A stretch of 12,040 nucleotides of DNA from the NCBI GenBank assembly GCA_017882935.1, contig JADGOP010000026.1, positions 1 through 12,040 of the forward strand. Reading direction: 5' to 3'. Below, piece by piece: positions 1 through 9,372 of the stretch (within the stretch, counting starts at the first letter, position 1; the number at the start of each line of letters is the position of its first letter). Source of the stretch: Actinomycetota bacterium (GTDB lineage Bacteria > Actinomycetota > Acidimicrobiia > Acidimicrobiales > Iamiaceae). The notes beneath the pieces were generated by a model. That model saw only the letters and a list, made by a program, of their open reading frames with translations, ran no database searches and had not been told where the DNA came from. A program made the translations under genes and the position numbers.

Positions 1-683
1 GTGGTGGGGGTGGCGGTCGTGCCCGGTGCGGCGGTGGTGGCGCCCCCCGCAGCGGTGGGGCACAGCGCCTGCACCGCGCCGCGCTGCACGCCGGGGTCGC
101 CCGCCTGCGAGTCATCGGGCCCGAACTTCCCGTCGACCACGTAGCGGGGGCCGACCCGGGTGATGAGCTCGTCGGTGGCCTTGGGGTCGAGCTTGTCGAG
201 CCAGCTGTCGCTGTTCTCGACGCGGGCCCGCTGGGCGCGGAGGCCGAGCACCACGGGCTCCGTCGCGGACCCGCCCTGCATGCGCACCAGCGCGGTGTCG
301 GTGACGGTGGGCAGACCCTTGGTGCCGCCATCGCTGTGGTACTGCGTCAGCTCGACCGTGAAGAGCTTGCCCTCGGTGTAGCCGTTGCCGTACACGCCCC
401 ACACCCGGGTGGCGTAGTTCGGGTCGTCCTTGGCCGGGCCCTCGAGGCACGCCACCACCTTGTAGGGGAAGTAGTGGCCGCTGAGCGCGAGGTAGCCCTG
501 GCCGGCCTTGATGGTGGGCGCGGGGGCCGTGGTGGTGGTGACCACCTTGTACGGCGACGGACCGAGCGACGCGTGCCGGGAGCTGCTGCACGCGGCTCCG
601 GTGACGGCCAGGGCCGACGCGAGCGCCACGGCGGCCAATCGGCGGGAGGAGGGGCGGGTCACGGCGTCAGCGTTGCACAGCAT
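1..683 (-). CDS. Putative secreted lipoprotein of unknown function, 3' end cut off by the window
   Basis: About 227 codons are visible, and the gene continues past the left edge. I chose the ATG at 683 because a GGAG lies 8 nt upstream (692-695); an in-frame GTG at 662 is an alternative. The N-terminus has two arginines (14-15), a hydrophobic stretch (16-28) and Gly-Ala-Ala-Cys at 29-32, which is an acceptable but not ideal lipobox. The protein is therefore likely exported and lipid-anchored at Cys32. The mature part has a Thr/Ala-rich segment and a globular region containing GHYFPYKVVACLEG and VWGVYGNGYTEGKLFTVEL, with a second Cys near CPT. It ends in view with a low-complexity Thr/Ala/Pro/Gly tail that looks like a linker to something further on. 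I do not recognise a family. It starts 40 nt after the NlpC/P60 stop, on the same strand and with no obvious promoter, so the two are probably cotranscribed, which hints at an envelope role. Confidence 0.72.
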   Translation of the reverse strand, partial: MLCNADAVTRPSSRRLAAVALASALAVTGAACSSSRHASLGPSPYKVVTTTTAPAPTIKAGQGYLALSGHYFPYKVVACLEGPAKDDPNYATRVWGVYGNGYTEGKLFTVELTQYHSDGGTKGLPTVTDTALVRMQGGSATEPVVLGLRAQRARVENSDSWLDKLDPKATDELITRVGPRYVVDGKFGPDDSQAGDPGVQRGAVQALCPTAAGGATTAAPGTTATPT

Positions 684-723
684 CGGCGGCGCTCCGGCGC
701 GCCCCGCGGTGGGAGGCACGGGC

Positions 724-2049
724 TCAGCTCGGCCGGCCGGCGCCGATCCAGGAGAAGTAGCCGCCCCACAGGTAGACGGGACCGGTCTGCACCCGCGAGC
801 CGGTGTGCGGCGCGTGCACGACCGTGCCGCCCCCCACGTAGATGGCCACGTGGTCGATGGTGCCCGAGGAGCCGCCGTAGAAGACCAGGTCTCCGCGCTG
901 CAGCTGCGAGAGCGAGACGTGCCGGATGCTGTCGTACTGCGATTGGGCGTTGTGGTAGAGGTACACGCCCGCCTGCGCCCAGGCGTAGAGCGTGAGGCCC
1001 GAGCAGTCGAAGCCCCTGGTGTGGGCGCCGGTGCCGAAGCCGTAGCTCGGGCCGGAGCTGTTGCCGCCACCCCACGAGTAGGGCACGCCGATCTGCGACA
1101 GCGCGGCGTTGGCGGCGGTGTTGCCTCCCGCCGACGGCGGTGCCGGCGGCGGCGGCGTGGTGACGGGCGGAGCCGTGACCGGCGGGGCGGTGGGCGGCGG
1201 GGTGGCCGGGGTGGTGGTGCCCGGGCCGTGTGCCGGCGAGGAGGTCGGCGTGGCGGGCGAGGTGGTGGGCGACGAGGGCGTGCCGGAACCGGTGGAGGTG
1301 GGCGTGGATCCCGAGGCGGTGCCGGGGTTGGCGGACTGACCGGCTTGCGCGGCCCACTTGGCACGGGCGGCGGCCTCGGCCTGCGCGGCGAGGAGGGCCT
1401 GCTGATGGGCGACGGCGACGGCGAGCTTGCCCTGGACCTGGGCCTGCAGCGCTTCCTGCTGGCGGGTGAGGGCGTCGGCCTGCTGCTGCTTGCTCACCAG
1501 GTCGGCCTGGAGCCGTGCCTGGGCGGCCTGGGAGCGGCGCAGCTCGGTGAGCGTCTCCCGACCCACCTGCCGGGCGGCGACGAAGTCGTCGACGAGCTGC
1601 TGACGGTCACCGACGGCGACCGCGGTGTAGCCGTCGCGGCGCAGCGCGGTGGACTGCTTGCCCTCGAGCATGGCCGTGACCTGGTCGTCGCTCCCGCCGC
1701 CGCCACTGACGTAGGCGCTGAGCGAGTAGCGGGCCAGCTCGAGGCGGCGCTTCTCGACGAGGGTGTTGGCGTGGCGCATGCGCAGGCGGGTGGCGGTGAT
1801 GTCGGCCGCCACCTGCTGGGCCTTGATCTGGACGCCGTCGAACTGGTCGGCGAGCGCACCTTCCTGGCGCTGCAGCTCGTCGAGGCGCTCGGCGATCTGG
1901 CGGGCCCGGGCCTGCAGGTCACCCACCGAGTCGGCGTGGGCCCGGGGCGCCAGGCCGGTCAGCGAGGCGAGCAGCAGCGTGAGGACCGTGGCGGCGACGA
2001 GCGACAGCCGGCGGGCGCTCCCGACCTTCGCGTTCGCTGCCAGATCCAT
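724..2049 (-). CDS. Secreted NlpC/P60 (C40) peptidoglycan endopeptidase with coiled-coil N-terminus
   Basis: 441 aa from the ATG at 2049. An in-frame ATG at 2103 would add 18 residues ahead of the signal peptide and has no ribosome site, so I prefer 2049. Residues 1-39 form a signal peptide (Arg13-Arg14, a long Leu/Ala/Val core, APRAHA before Asp40). Residues 41 to about 235 are Gln/Ala/Leu/Arg-rich and predicted coiled coil, as in CwlO/RipA-type enzymes. Residues 236-309 are a Ser/Thr/Pro/Gly linker. Residues 310-441 are the NlpC/P60 domain, with Cys349 in GFDCSGL, His400 in DHVAIYVGGG and His412 in VVHAPHTG, the expected Cys-His-His set. The family cleaves stem-peptide bonds in peptidoglycan, often D-Glu to diaminopimelate, and acts outside the membrane in cell separation and wall remodelling. 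Coiled-coil segments of this type often control activity through partner binding. The upstream GTCACA array suggests response-regulator control. Confidence 0.93.
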   Translation of the reverse strand: MDLAANAKVGSARRLSLVAATVLTLLLASLTGLAPRAHADSVGDLQARARQIAERLDELQRQEGALADQFDGVQIKAQQVAADITATRLRMRHANTLVEKRRLELARYSLSAYVSGGGGSDDQVTAMLEGKQSTALRRDGYTAVAVGDRQQLVDDFVAARQVGRETLTELRRSQAAQARLQADLVSKQQQADALTRQQEALQAQVQGKLAVAVAHQQALLAAQAEAAARAKWAAQAGQSANPGTASGSTPTSTGSGTPSSPTTSPATPTSSPAHGPGTTTPATPPPTAPPVTAPPVTTPPPPAPPSAGGNTAANAALSQIGVPYSWGGGNSSGPSYGFGTGAHTRGFDCSGLTLYAWAQAGVYLYHNAQSQYDSIRHVSLSQLQRGDLVFYGGSSGTIDHVAIYVGGGTVVHAPHTGSRVQTGPVYLWGGYFSWIGAGRPS

Positions 2050-2106
2050 GTGCTCGCCCCCACTGGACGACGACCCGGGAAGGCCCAGGTCGCAGGTGTT
2101 CATGTT

Positions 2107-2148
2107 GTCACAGGAGTCACAACAAGAACAGGGGTCACATCGGCAACA
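2107..2148 (-). promoter_or_regulatory. Array of GTCACA-type hexamers at 9-bp period, candidate MtrA-like operator
   Basis: On the plus strand GTCACA occurs exactly at 2107, 2116 and 2134. Degenerate copies, AGAACA at 2125 and GCAACA at 2143, fill the gaps, giving five units in strict 9-bp phase. The array lies about 58-100 bp upstream of the preferred start of the NlpC/P60 gene. Known from memory: the actinobacterial response regulator MtrA binds direct repeats containing GTCACA and controls wall hydrolase genes such as ripA. Assigning this array to MtrA is inference, and no -10 or -35 can be placed with confidence. Confidence 0.5.
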
Positions 2149-2231
2149 GGGCAGGAAATCGTGAGAGATCCCACGGAACCACCTGGGCCCCTACGCAACG
2201 TGCTCAGATCGCCTTCCCCGAGCACCGTTGT

Positions 2232-2257
2232 CCCCCTTCCCATCGACCCCATCCCCC
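2232..2257 (-). other. G-quadruplex-type motif
   Basis: On the minus strand four G runs (5, 4, 3 and 5 G) are separated by loops of 2, 5 and 2 nt (AT, TCGAT, AA). This satisfies the usual G3+N1-7 rule. The G-rich strand is the sense strand for both flanking genes, so the motif could fold in the guaA 3' tail or in the NlpC/P60 leader or promoter DNA. Folding is predicted, not shown. Confidence 0.5.
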
Positions 2258-2275
2258 TTTCTTTGAACGGAACAC

Positions 2276-2288
2276 CCCCTCAGAGGGG
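2276..2288 (-). terminator. Weak hairpin downstream of guaA
   Basis: CCCC (2276-2279) pairs with GGGG (2285-2288) around a 5-nt loop, about 50-60 nt after the guaA stop. On the minus strand it is followed by GTGTTCCGTTC, which is only mildly T-rich. The stem is short, so this is a tentative terminator. Confidence 0.25.
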
Positions 2289-2337
2289 CGGTTTCATGCA
2301 AAGAAGGGCAGAGGGCGACGCGGACCGCGCGCCGACG

Positions 2338-3915
2338 TCACTCCCACTCGATGGTGCCGGGGGGCTTCGAGGTGATGTCATAGGCCACGCGGTTGACGCC
2401 GTCGACCTCGTTGATGATGCGGCTCGACATGCGCTCGAGGAGGTCGTAGGGCAGCCGGGCCCAGTCGGCCGTCATGGCGTCCTCACTGGTGACCGCGCGG
2501 ATGACGATGGGGTGCGCGTAGGTGCGCTCGTCGCCCATCACCCCGACCGAGCGGATGTCGGGGAGCACGGCGAAGGCCTGCCACACCTCGCGGTCGAGCC
2601 CGGCGAGGTGGATCTCCTCGCGGACGATGGCGTCGGCGTTCTGCAGGATGGCGACCTTCTCGGGCGAGACCTCGCCGATGATGCGGACGCCCAGGCCGGG
2701 CCCGGGGAACGGCTGGCGCCAGACGATCTCCTCGGGCAGGCCCAGCTCCTCGCCGACGCGCCGGACCTCGTCCTTGAAGAGCGCGCGGAGCGGCTCGACC
2801 AACTCGAAGTCCATGTCGTCGGGCAGGCCGCCCACGTTGTGGTGGCTCTTGATCTTGGCGGCGTCCTTGGTGCCCGACTCGATGACGTCGGGGTAGAGGG
2901 TGCCCTGAACCAGGAAGCGGGCGTCGTCGATGCCACCGGACGCGGACTCGAAGGTGCGGATGAACAGCTCACCGATGGTCTTGCGCTTCTCTTCGGGGTC
3001 GGTGACGCCCGCGAGGCGCTCGAAGAACTGGTCGGCGGCACGCACGTGGATCAGCTCGATGTGCTGGTGCTTCTGGAAGGTGTCGACGACCTGCTCCGCC
3101 TCGCCGGCGCGCATGAGGCCGTGGTCGACGAACACACAGGTGAGCTGCGGGCCGATGGCCTTGTGCACCAGCGCGGCGGCGACCGCGGAGTCGACCCCAC
3201 CGGACAGCCCGCAGATGGCGCGACCGGTGCCGACCTGGGCGCGGATGGCCTCGACCTGCTGCTCGATGATGGACACCATCGTCCAGGTGGGAGGGCAGCC
3301 GCACACCTGGTAGAGGAAGTGCTTGAGGATCTCCTGGCCGTGCGGGGTGTGCACCACCTCGGGGTGGAACTGCACCGCGTGGATGCGCCGTGCGACGTCC
3401 TCCATGGCGGCCACGGGGGCGTCGGGGGACGAGGCGGTGACCGTGAAGCCCTCGGGGGCGGTGGTGATGGAGTCGAAGTGGCTCATCCACACCGTCTGGG
3501 GCTCGGCGATCTCGCCCGCGAACAGCACGGCGTCGGGACGCACCACGTCGAGGTCGGTGCGGCCGTACTCGCCGCGGCCGGTGTTGGCGACCACACCGCC
3601 GAGCTGCAGCGCTACCAGCTGGGCGCCGTAGCAGATGCCGAGCACCGGGACCTGGAGGTCGTAGATGGCGGGGTCGATGTGCGGGGCGCCCTCGACGTGG
3701 ACCGACTTGGGGCCGCCGCTGAAGATCACGCCGGCGGGCCGGCGGGCCGCCACCTCGGCAGCGGTGATGGTGTGGGGCACGATCTCGCTGTAGACGTGGG
3801 CCTCGCGCACCCGCCGGGCGATGAGCTGCGCGTACTGGGCGCCGAAGTCGACGACGAGGACGGGCCCGTCGGGTGAGCTGACGGACGAGGTGGACGGTGT
3901 GGCGTCGGCGGTCAT
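2338..3915 (-). CDS. guaA: GMP synthase (glutamine-hydrolysing)
   Basis: 525 aa, the normal length. The enzyme converts XMP, ATP and glutamine to GMP, the last step of GMP synthesis in the cytoplasm. Residues about 18-207 are a class I glutamine amidotransferase with nucleophile Cys95 (GICYGAQ) and the His184/Glu186 pair (VQFHPEVVH). Residues about 210-400 are the ATP pyrophosphatase domain with the P-loop SGGVDS at 238-243. The remainder is the dimerisation domain, with [11 protein letters not shown] near 401-411 and the usual C-terminus ending GTIEWE. The ATG at 3915 is preceded by AGGGAGG with 6-nt spacing (3922-3928). It overlaps the guaB3 stop as ATGA, so translation is probably coupled and both genes share an mRNA. 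All catalytic residues are present. Confidence 0.98.
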   Translation of the reverse strand: MTADATPSTSSVSSPDGPVLVVDFGAQYAQLIARRVREAHVYSEIVPHTITAAEVAARRPAGVIFSGGPKSVHVEGAPHIDPAIYDLQVPVLGICYGAQLVALQLGGVVANTGRGEYGRTDLDVVRPDAVLFAGEIAEPQTVWMSHFDSITTAPEGFTVTASSPDAPVAAMEDVARRIHAVQFHPEVVHTPHGQEILKHFLYQVCGCPPTWTMVSIIEQQVEAIRAQVGTGRAICGLSGGVDSAVAAALVHKAIGPQLTCVFVDHGLMRAGEAEQVVDTFQKHQHIELIHVRAADQFFERLAGVTDPEEKRKTIGELFIRTFESASGGIDDARFLVQGTLYPDVIESGTKDAAKIKSHHNVGGLPDDMDFELVEPLRALFKDEVRRVGEELGLPEEIVWRQPFPGPGLGVRIIGEVSPEKVAILQNADAIVREEIHLAGLDREVWQAFAVLPDIRSVGVMGDERTYAHPIVIRAVTSEDAMTADWARLPYDLLERMSSRIINEVDGVNRVAYDITSKPPGTIEWE

Positions 3916-5036
3916 CGCCGGCCTCCCTGCGGGTTCACGATGAGCTCGGCCTTCTGGAGCTCCTTCAGCGAGCGGTAGCCGGTCATGGCCATGGTGGCGC
4001 GCAGCCCGCCGAACACGTTGGTGCGGCCGTGGTCGTCGCGGGCCGGGCCGACCAGGACGTCCTCGAGCGACCCGAGCGCCGGCGCACGCATGAGGCCACC
4101 GCGCGCGAGGAGCGGGTGGCCCGCGCTCTGGCCCCACCAGGTGCCCCCTGCCGGGGCCTCGGTGGCGGCGGCCAGCGGCGGGCCGAGCACGACGGCGTCG
4201 GCGCCGACGGCGATGGCCTTGGCGACGTCGCCACCGGTGGCGATCGGGCCTGCGGCGATGACCTGGACGTAGACGCCGGTCTCGTCGAGGTGGCGCATGC
4301 GGGCCGCGCGCACGTCGGCGAGGGCCGTGGCCTGCGGGATGCCGATGCCGAGCACGTCGCGGTTGATGTCGTCGGAGGTGGCGGCGCCGCCCACGAGCAC
4401 GCCGGCCGCGCCGGTGCGCATGAGGTGCAGCGCCGACTGGTAGCTGGTGCAGCCACCGACGATGACGGGGATGTCGAGGCGCCGCACGAAGGTCTTGAGG
4501 TTGAGCGGTTCGTCGTGCTCACCGGTGACGTGCTCGGCGGACACGACCGTGCCGTGGATCACGAGCAGGTCAAGCTCGGCGGCGACGATGGTGTCGGCCA
4601 GGTCGACGGTGCGCTGCGGGGTGACCGCGCCGGCCGACACGACGCCGGCGGCGCGCAGCTCGCGGATGCGGTCGTGCACGAGCTCGGGGAGGATGGGTGA
4701 CGCCAACAGCTCGCGCAGCCGGGCGGTGGCCTTGTCGAGGGGCAGCTCGGCGAGCTCGGCGAGGGCCGCGGCGGCGTCGGCGTGGCGCGTCCAGATGCCC
4801 TCGAGGTCGAGCACGGCGACGCCGCCGATGCGGCCGATCTCGGCTGCGGTGGCAGGGCTGACGACACCGTCGAGCGGGGCGGCCAGGAACGGCAGCGCGA
4901 ACGTGAAGGCGTCGATCTCCCAGCTCAGGTCGACCAGATCGGGGTCGCGGGTGCGACGGTTGGGCACGATCGCGATGTCGTCGAGCGAGTAGGCCGGCCG
5001 GGCGGTCTTGCCCAGCCCGATGTCGGCCTCGGCCAC
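3912..5036 (-). CDS. guaB3: GuaB3 family IMP dehydrogenase-like protein lacking the catalytic cysteine
   Basis: 374 aa from a GTG at 5036, which has GGAGGAG 6 nt upstream. The fold is the IMPDH/GMP reductase barrel without CBS domains. It matches the GuaB3 group (start [26 protein letters not shown] near 178-183; tail [13 protein letters not shown]). Residues 209-235 align without gaps to the catalytic loop of GuaB (309-335 in the guaB product here). The nucleophile Cys321 of GuaB corresponds to Asp223, and the GPGS before it becomes GAATS with no GSICTTR. GuaB Asp354 (ADGG, contacts the IMP ribose) corresponds to Ala262, GuaB Asp265 to His161, and GuaB Asn293 to Gly195. From memory, actinobacterial GuaB3 proteins also lack the cysteine and have no settled function, whereas cyanobacterial ones keep it and act as IMPDH. 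The overlap with guaA argues for a role in guanine nucleotide supply, perhaps regulatory. Confidence 0.9.
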   Translation of the reverse strand: MAEADIGLGKTARPAYSLDDIAIVPNRRTRDPDLVDLSWEIDAFTFALPFLAAPLDGVVSPATAAEIGRIGGVAVLDLEGIWTRHADAAAALAELAELPLDKATARLRELLASPILPELVHDRIRELRAAGVVSAGAVTPQRTVDLADTIVAAELDLLVIHGTVVSAEHVTGEHDEPLNLKTFVRRLDIPVIVGGCTSYQSALHLMRTGAAGVLVGGAATSDDINRDVLGIGIPQATALADVRAARMRHLDETGVYVQVIAAGPIATGGDVAKAIAVGADAVVLGPPLAAATEAPAGGTWWGQSAGHPLLARGGLMRAPALGSLEDVLVGPARDDHGRTNVFGGLRATMAMTGYRSLKELQKAELIVNPQGGRR

Positions 5037-5063
5037 AGCGGTCTCCTCCAGTGGGAAACGTCG

Positions 5064-5069
5064 AGCCTA
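5064..5069 (-). promoter_or_regulatory. Candidate -10 element (TAGGCT) for guaB3-guaA
   Basis: TAGGCT on the minus strand fits the actinobacterial sigma-A -10 form TAnnnT. It would start the transcript near 5057, giving a roughly 20-nt leader that carries the GGAGGAG ribosome site of guaB3. No TTGACA-like -35 is visible at the expected distance. Confidence 0.45.
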
Positions 5070-5125
5070 TCGCCAGACGCGCACCCCTCCCGCCGCCCGG
5101 ACCGGGGCGGGGGGCGCCCCTGAGG

Positions 5126-5677
5126 TCAGTTGAGGCCGGGGTCGCCGGCAGCGTTGGCGAACCACGAGAGGCGGCCCGGCTGACGGCGCAGCACCGCCGC
5201 CCAGAGGTCCTCGGGGACCTCCGCGGCGGTGTCGTCCTCGAGGGCGTCGACGACGAACCACGACCCCTCGGCGATCTCCTCCTCGAGCTGGCCGCCGCCC
5301 CAGCCGGCCGAGCCGGCGAACAGGCGGACCTCGCGCGGCGGGGCCGCGGGGTCGGGCGGGACGTTGAGGTCGACGGTGCCGACCGAGCCCACGATGGGTC
5401 GGAAGCTGGGGCCGCCCTGCACCTCGTCGTCGTAGCGGCCGAGCCCCACCACGCTGTCGAACGCGACCGGGCCACCGAAGAACACCACGTCGGGCTGCGC
5501 CGCCACGGGCGCCCACCCGGGGAGCACCTCGCCGACCGGCGTGTCGCTGGGGCGGTTCAGGACCACCCCGAGCGCGCCCTCGTCGTTGTGGCCGAGCAGC
5601 AGCACCACGGTGTGGCTGAAGTTGGGGTCACGCAGCTCGGGCGTGGCGACGAGGAGGCGACCGGCGTACGTCGGCAT
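5126..5677 (-). CDS. YqgE/AlgH family protein (DUF179)
   Basis: 183 aa, typical for the family. Conserved segments are all present: LLVATPELRDPNFSHTVVLL (8-27), GALGVVLNRPS (34-44), FFGGPV (66-71), RLFAGSAGWGGGQLEEEIAE (118-137) and LWAAVLRRQPG near 159-169, ending with DPGLN. It is a compact cytosolic protein with no signal peptide. The biochemical role of the family is poorly defined: AlgH has been linked to alginate regulation in Pseudomonas, but a general function is not established, so I assign none. The ATG at 5677 has only a weak AGGGG 11 nt upstream. It starts 31 nt after the stop of the 129-aa gene, so the two are probably one transcript led by the promoter at 6105-6110. Confidence 0.93.
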   Translation of the reverse strand: MPTYAGRLLVATPELRDPNFSHTVVLLLGHNDEGALGVVLNRPSDTPVGEVLPGWAPVAAQPDVVFFGGPVAFDSVVGLGRYDDEVQGGPSFRPIVGSVGTVDLNVPPDPAAPPREVRLFAGSAGWGGGQLEEEIAEGSWFVVDALEDDTAAEVPEDLWAAVLRRQPGRLSWFANAAGDPGLN

Positions 5678-5708
5678 CGTTCGTCGGTCCCCTGCTCGTC
5701 CCCGGGGT

Positions 5709-6098
5709 CTAGCCCTTCAGGGTCCGCAGGATCTGCCGGGCGATGGTGGAGTTCATCTGGTACACCGCCGAGCGGCTGGTGTCGCGGGCCATCTTCACGA
5801 CGCTGCCACCGGTGAGCTCCTCGACGCTGTCGAGCCCGTCGATGAGCGCCTTCTTGGTGGCGTCGGTGGCCTTGTAGCCCATGCCGGTGAGCGCCTTGAC
5901 GATCTCGTTCTGGGCGATCGGCGCGGGTGCCGTGGAGGCGATGACGCGCAGCGCGTCCTTGGTGAGCTCGGCCCCCTGCTCGATGGCCTCGTGGGGCGAC
6001 AGCTGGCCCTCTTCCTCGCCTTCCTGCGAGGCCAGCCAGCGGCGCACCTTCACCACGAGCTCCCCGTGGGTCTCGCCCTCGAACGACAACGTGGCCAT
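5709..6098 (-). CDS. Conserved-looking 129-aa protein of unknown function
   Basis: 129 aa with no signal peptide or membrane segment. An N-terminal piece (1-25, GELVVKVRRWL) and a Glu-rich turn (27-31) precede a mostly helical body. Residues about 45-103 (DALRVIASTAPAPIAQNEIV, then GMGYKATDATKKALIDGLDS and EELTGGSVVKMA) read like a helix-turn-helix or winged-helix arrangement, and a basic C-terminal helix ends ILRTLKG. The codon pattern is typical of the window and the protein composition is balanced, so it is likely a real gene. I do not recognise the family, and DNA binding is only a guess. The ATG has no ribosome site, but TAGCCT sits exactly 6 nt before it, which predicts a leaderless mRNA. 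The YqgE family gene follows 31 nt downstream. Confidence 0.8.
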   Translation of the reverse strand: MATLSFEGETHGELVVKVRRWLASQEGEEEGQLSPHEAIEQGAELTKDALRVIASTAPAPIAQNEIVKALTGMGYKATDATKKALIDGLDSVEELTGGSVVKMARDTSRSAVYQMNSTIARQILRTLKG

Positions 6099-6104
6099 GG
6101 GGCG

Positions 6105-6110
6105 AGGCTA
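6105..6110 (-). promoter_or_regulatory. Candidate leaderless -10 element (TAGCCT)
   Basis: On the minus strand TAGCCT is followed by 6 nt and then the ATG at 6098. If the A of ATG is +1, the hexamer occupies -12 to -7, the canonical -10 position. The lack of any Shine-Dalgarno in this gap agrees with leaderless translation. No -35 is recognisable. Confidence 0.5.
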
Positions 6111-6289
6111 ACCGGCCAAGGGGCCGCGCGGATGGGAGCGTCCGTTCTTCGACACGGCGACCCCTCAGCCGAACCGCCTGTGCTTGCCGGCTCGGGTCAG
6201 CGAACCGGCCTCGGGGCGGCTGCGCCGCGACCGCCAATTCGCTCACCCTCTGCGCCCTCCGGCGTTGCCACCTGCGACGTCGGGTCCGG

Positions 6290-7630
<1,341 letters not shown>

Positions 7631-7718
7631 GTTCTCCACTCCACAGGGGACTCCCTCGTAGGTCCATCGGCCCGACGTGCGGCGACCTTGAACTTGCTGG
7701 GCCGAACGACTCATGCGG

Positions 7719-7759
7719 AAGGTGCGCCGCGGTCACTCGCCGTCAGGTGCGCCGCGGTC
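7719..7759. repeat. Two perfect 15-bp direct repeats upstream of guaB
   Basis: AGGTGCGCCGCGGTC occurs at 7719-7733 and again at 7745-7759, start-to-start 26 bp (about 2.5 helical turns). The repeats lie about 40-80 bp upstream of the guaB -10 candidate and within 90-130 bp of the divergent Roadblock start. They could be a double operator or a small local duplication; the sequence cannot decide. Confidence 0.6.
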
Positions 7760-7797
7760 GGGTGCCACGCGCCGGCCCCGGGCGGCCCGGGCGGCAC

Positions 7798-7803
7798 TAG
7801 GCT
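7798..7803 (+). promoter_or_regulatory. Candidate -10 element (TAGGCT) for guaB
   Basis: TAGGCT lies 40 nt before the guaB ATG. Transcription would start near 7810, giving a leader of about 34 nt that includes the GAGGGA ribosome site. No clear -35 is present; the upstream 20 bp are almost pure G and C. Confidence 0.5.
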
Positions 7804-7828
7804 GCAGCGAACGACCACCGACCGATGA

Positions 7829-9361
<1,533 letters not shown>

Positions 9362-9372
9362 GCGTGGGTGGG

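Larger units (their letters stand above)
2104..2337. other. Intergenic spacer between guaA and the NlpC/P60 gene
   Basis: 234 bp with no convincing gene, and visibly richer in A and T than its surroundings. Reading on the minus strand from the guaA stop, it holds a weak CCCC/GGGG hairpin, a G-run cluster, then the GTCACA array. Nearly all of the regulatory signal of the left third of the window is probably here. No strong -10/-35 pair is visible, and I see no c-di-AMP (ydaO) riboswitch core, which was considered because that element often precedes actinobacterial wall hydrolase genes. Confidence 0.6.

Noticed and set aside
2104..2123. Imperfect 20-bp palindrome with GTTGT/ACAAC arms
   Set aside because: It overlaps the GTCACA direct repeats, which explain the sequence better; the centre of the palindrome does not match.
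2100..2252. A 50-codon minus-strand frame in the spacer, ending in an ATGA overlap with the ATG at 2103
   Set aside because: Codon third positions are not GC-rich as in the real genes, there is no ribosome site, the translation is not protein-like, and the ATG at 2103 is probably not the NlpC/P60 start.
2050..2337. A c-di-AMP (ydaO) riboswitch before the NlpC/P60 gene
   Set aside because: The conserved core sequences I would expect are not visible in the spacer on the minus strand.
508..3876. A 1122-codon open frame on the plus strand across the NlpC/P60 and guaA genes
   Set aside because: It runs antisense to two clear genes, has low-complexity Arg/Gly/Val/Asp-rich translation and no recognisable domain. 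Long antisense frames are expected at this GC content.
6111..6289. A tRNA-like or small-gene signal (GGTTCG motifs) between the 129-aa gene and the Roadblock gene
   Set aside because: No cloverleaf or acceptor stem could be drawn, and no frame looks coding. I see only a 5-bp GCGGC/GCCGC hairpin at 6216-6228.
7631..7714. A 28-residue N-terminal extension of the Roadblock-type protein from the ATG at 7714
   Set aside because: No ribosome site precedes 7714, while the ATG at 7630 has GGAG motifs at suitable spacing and begins an acidic stretch that matches the rest of the arm.
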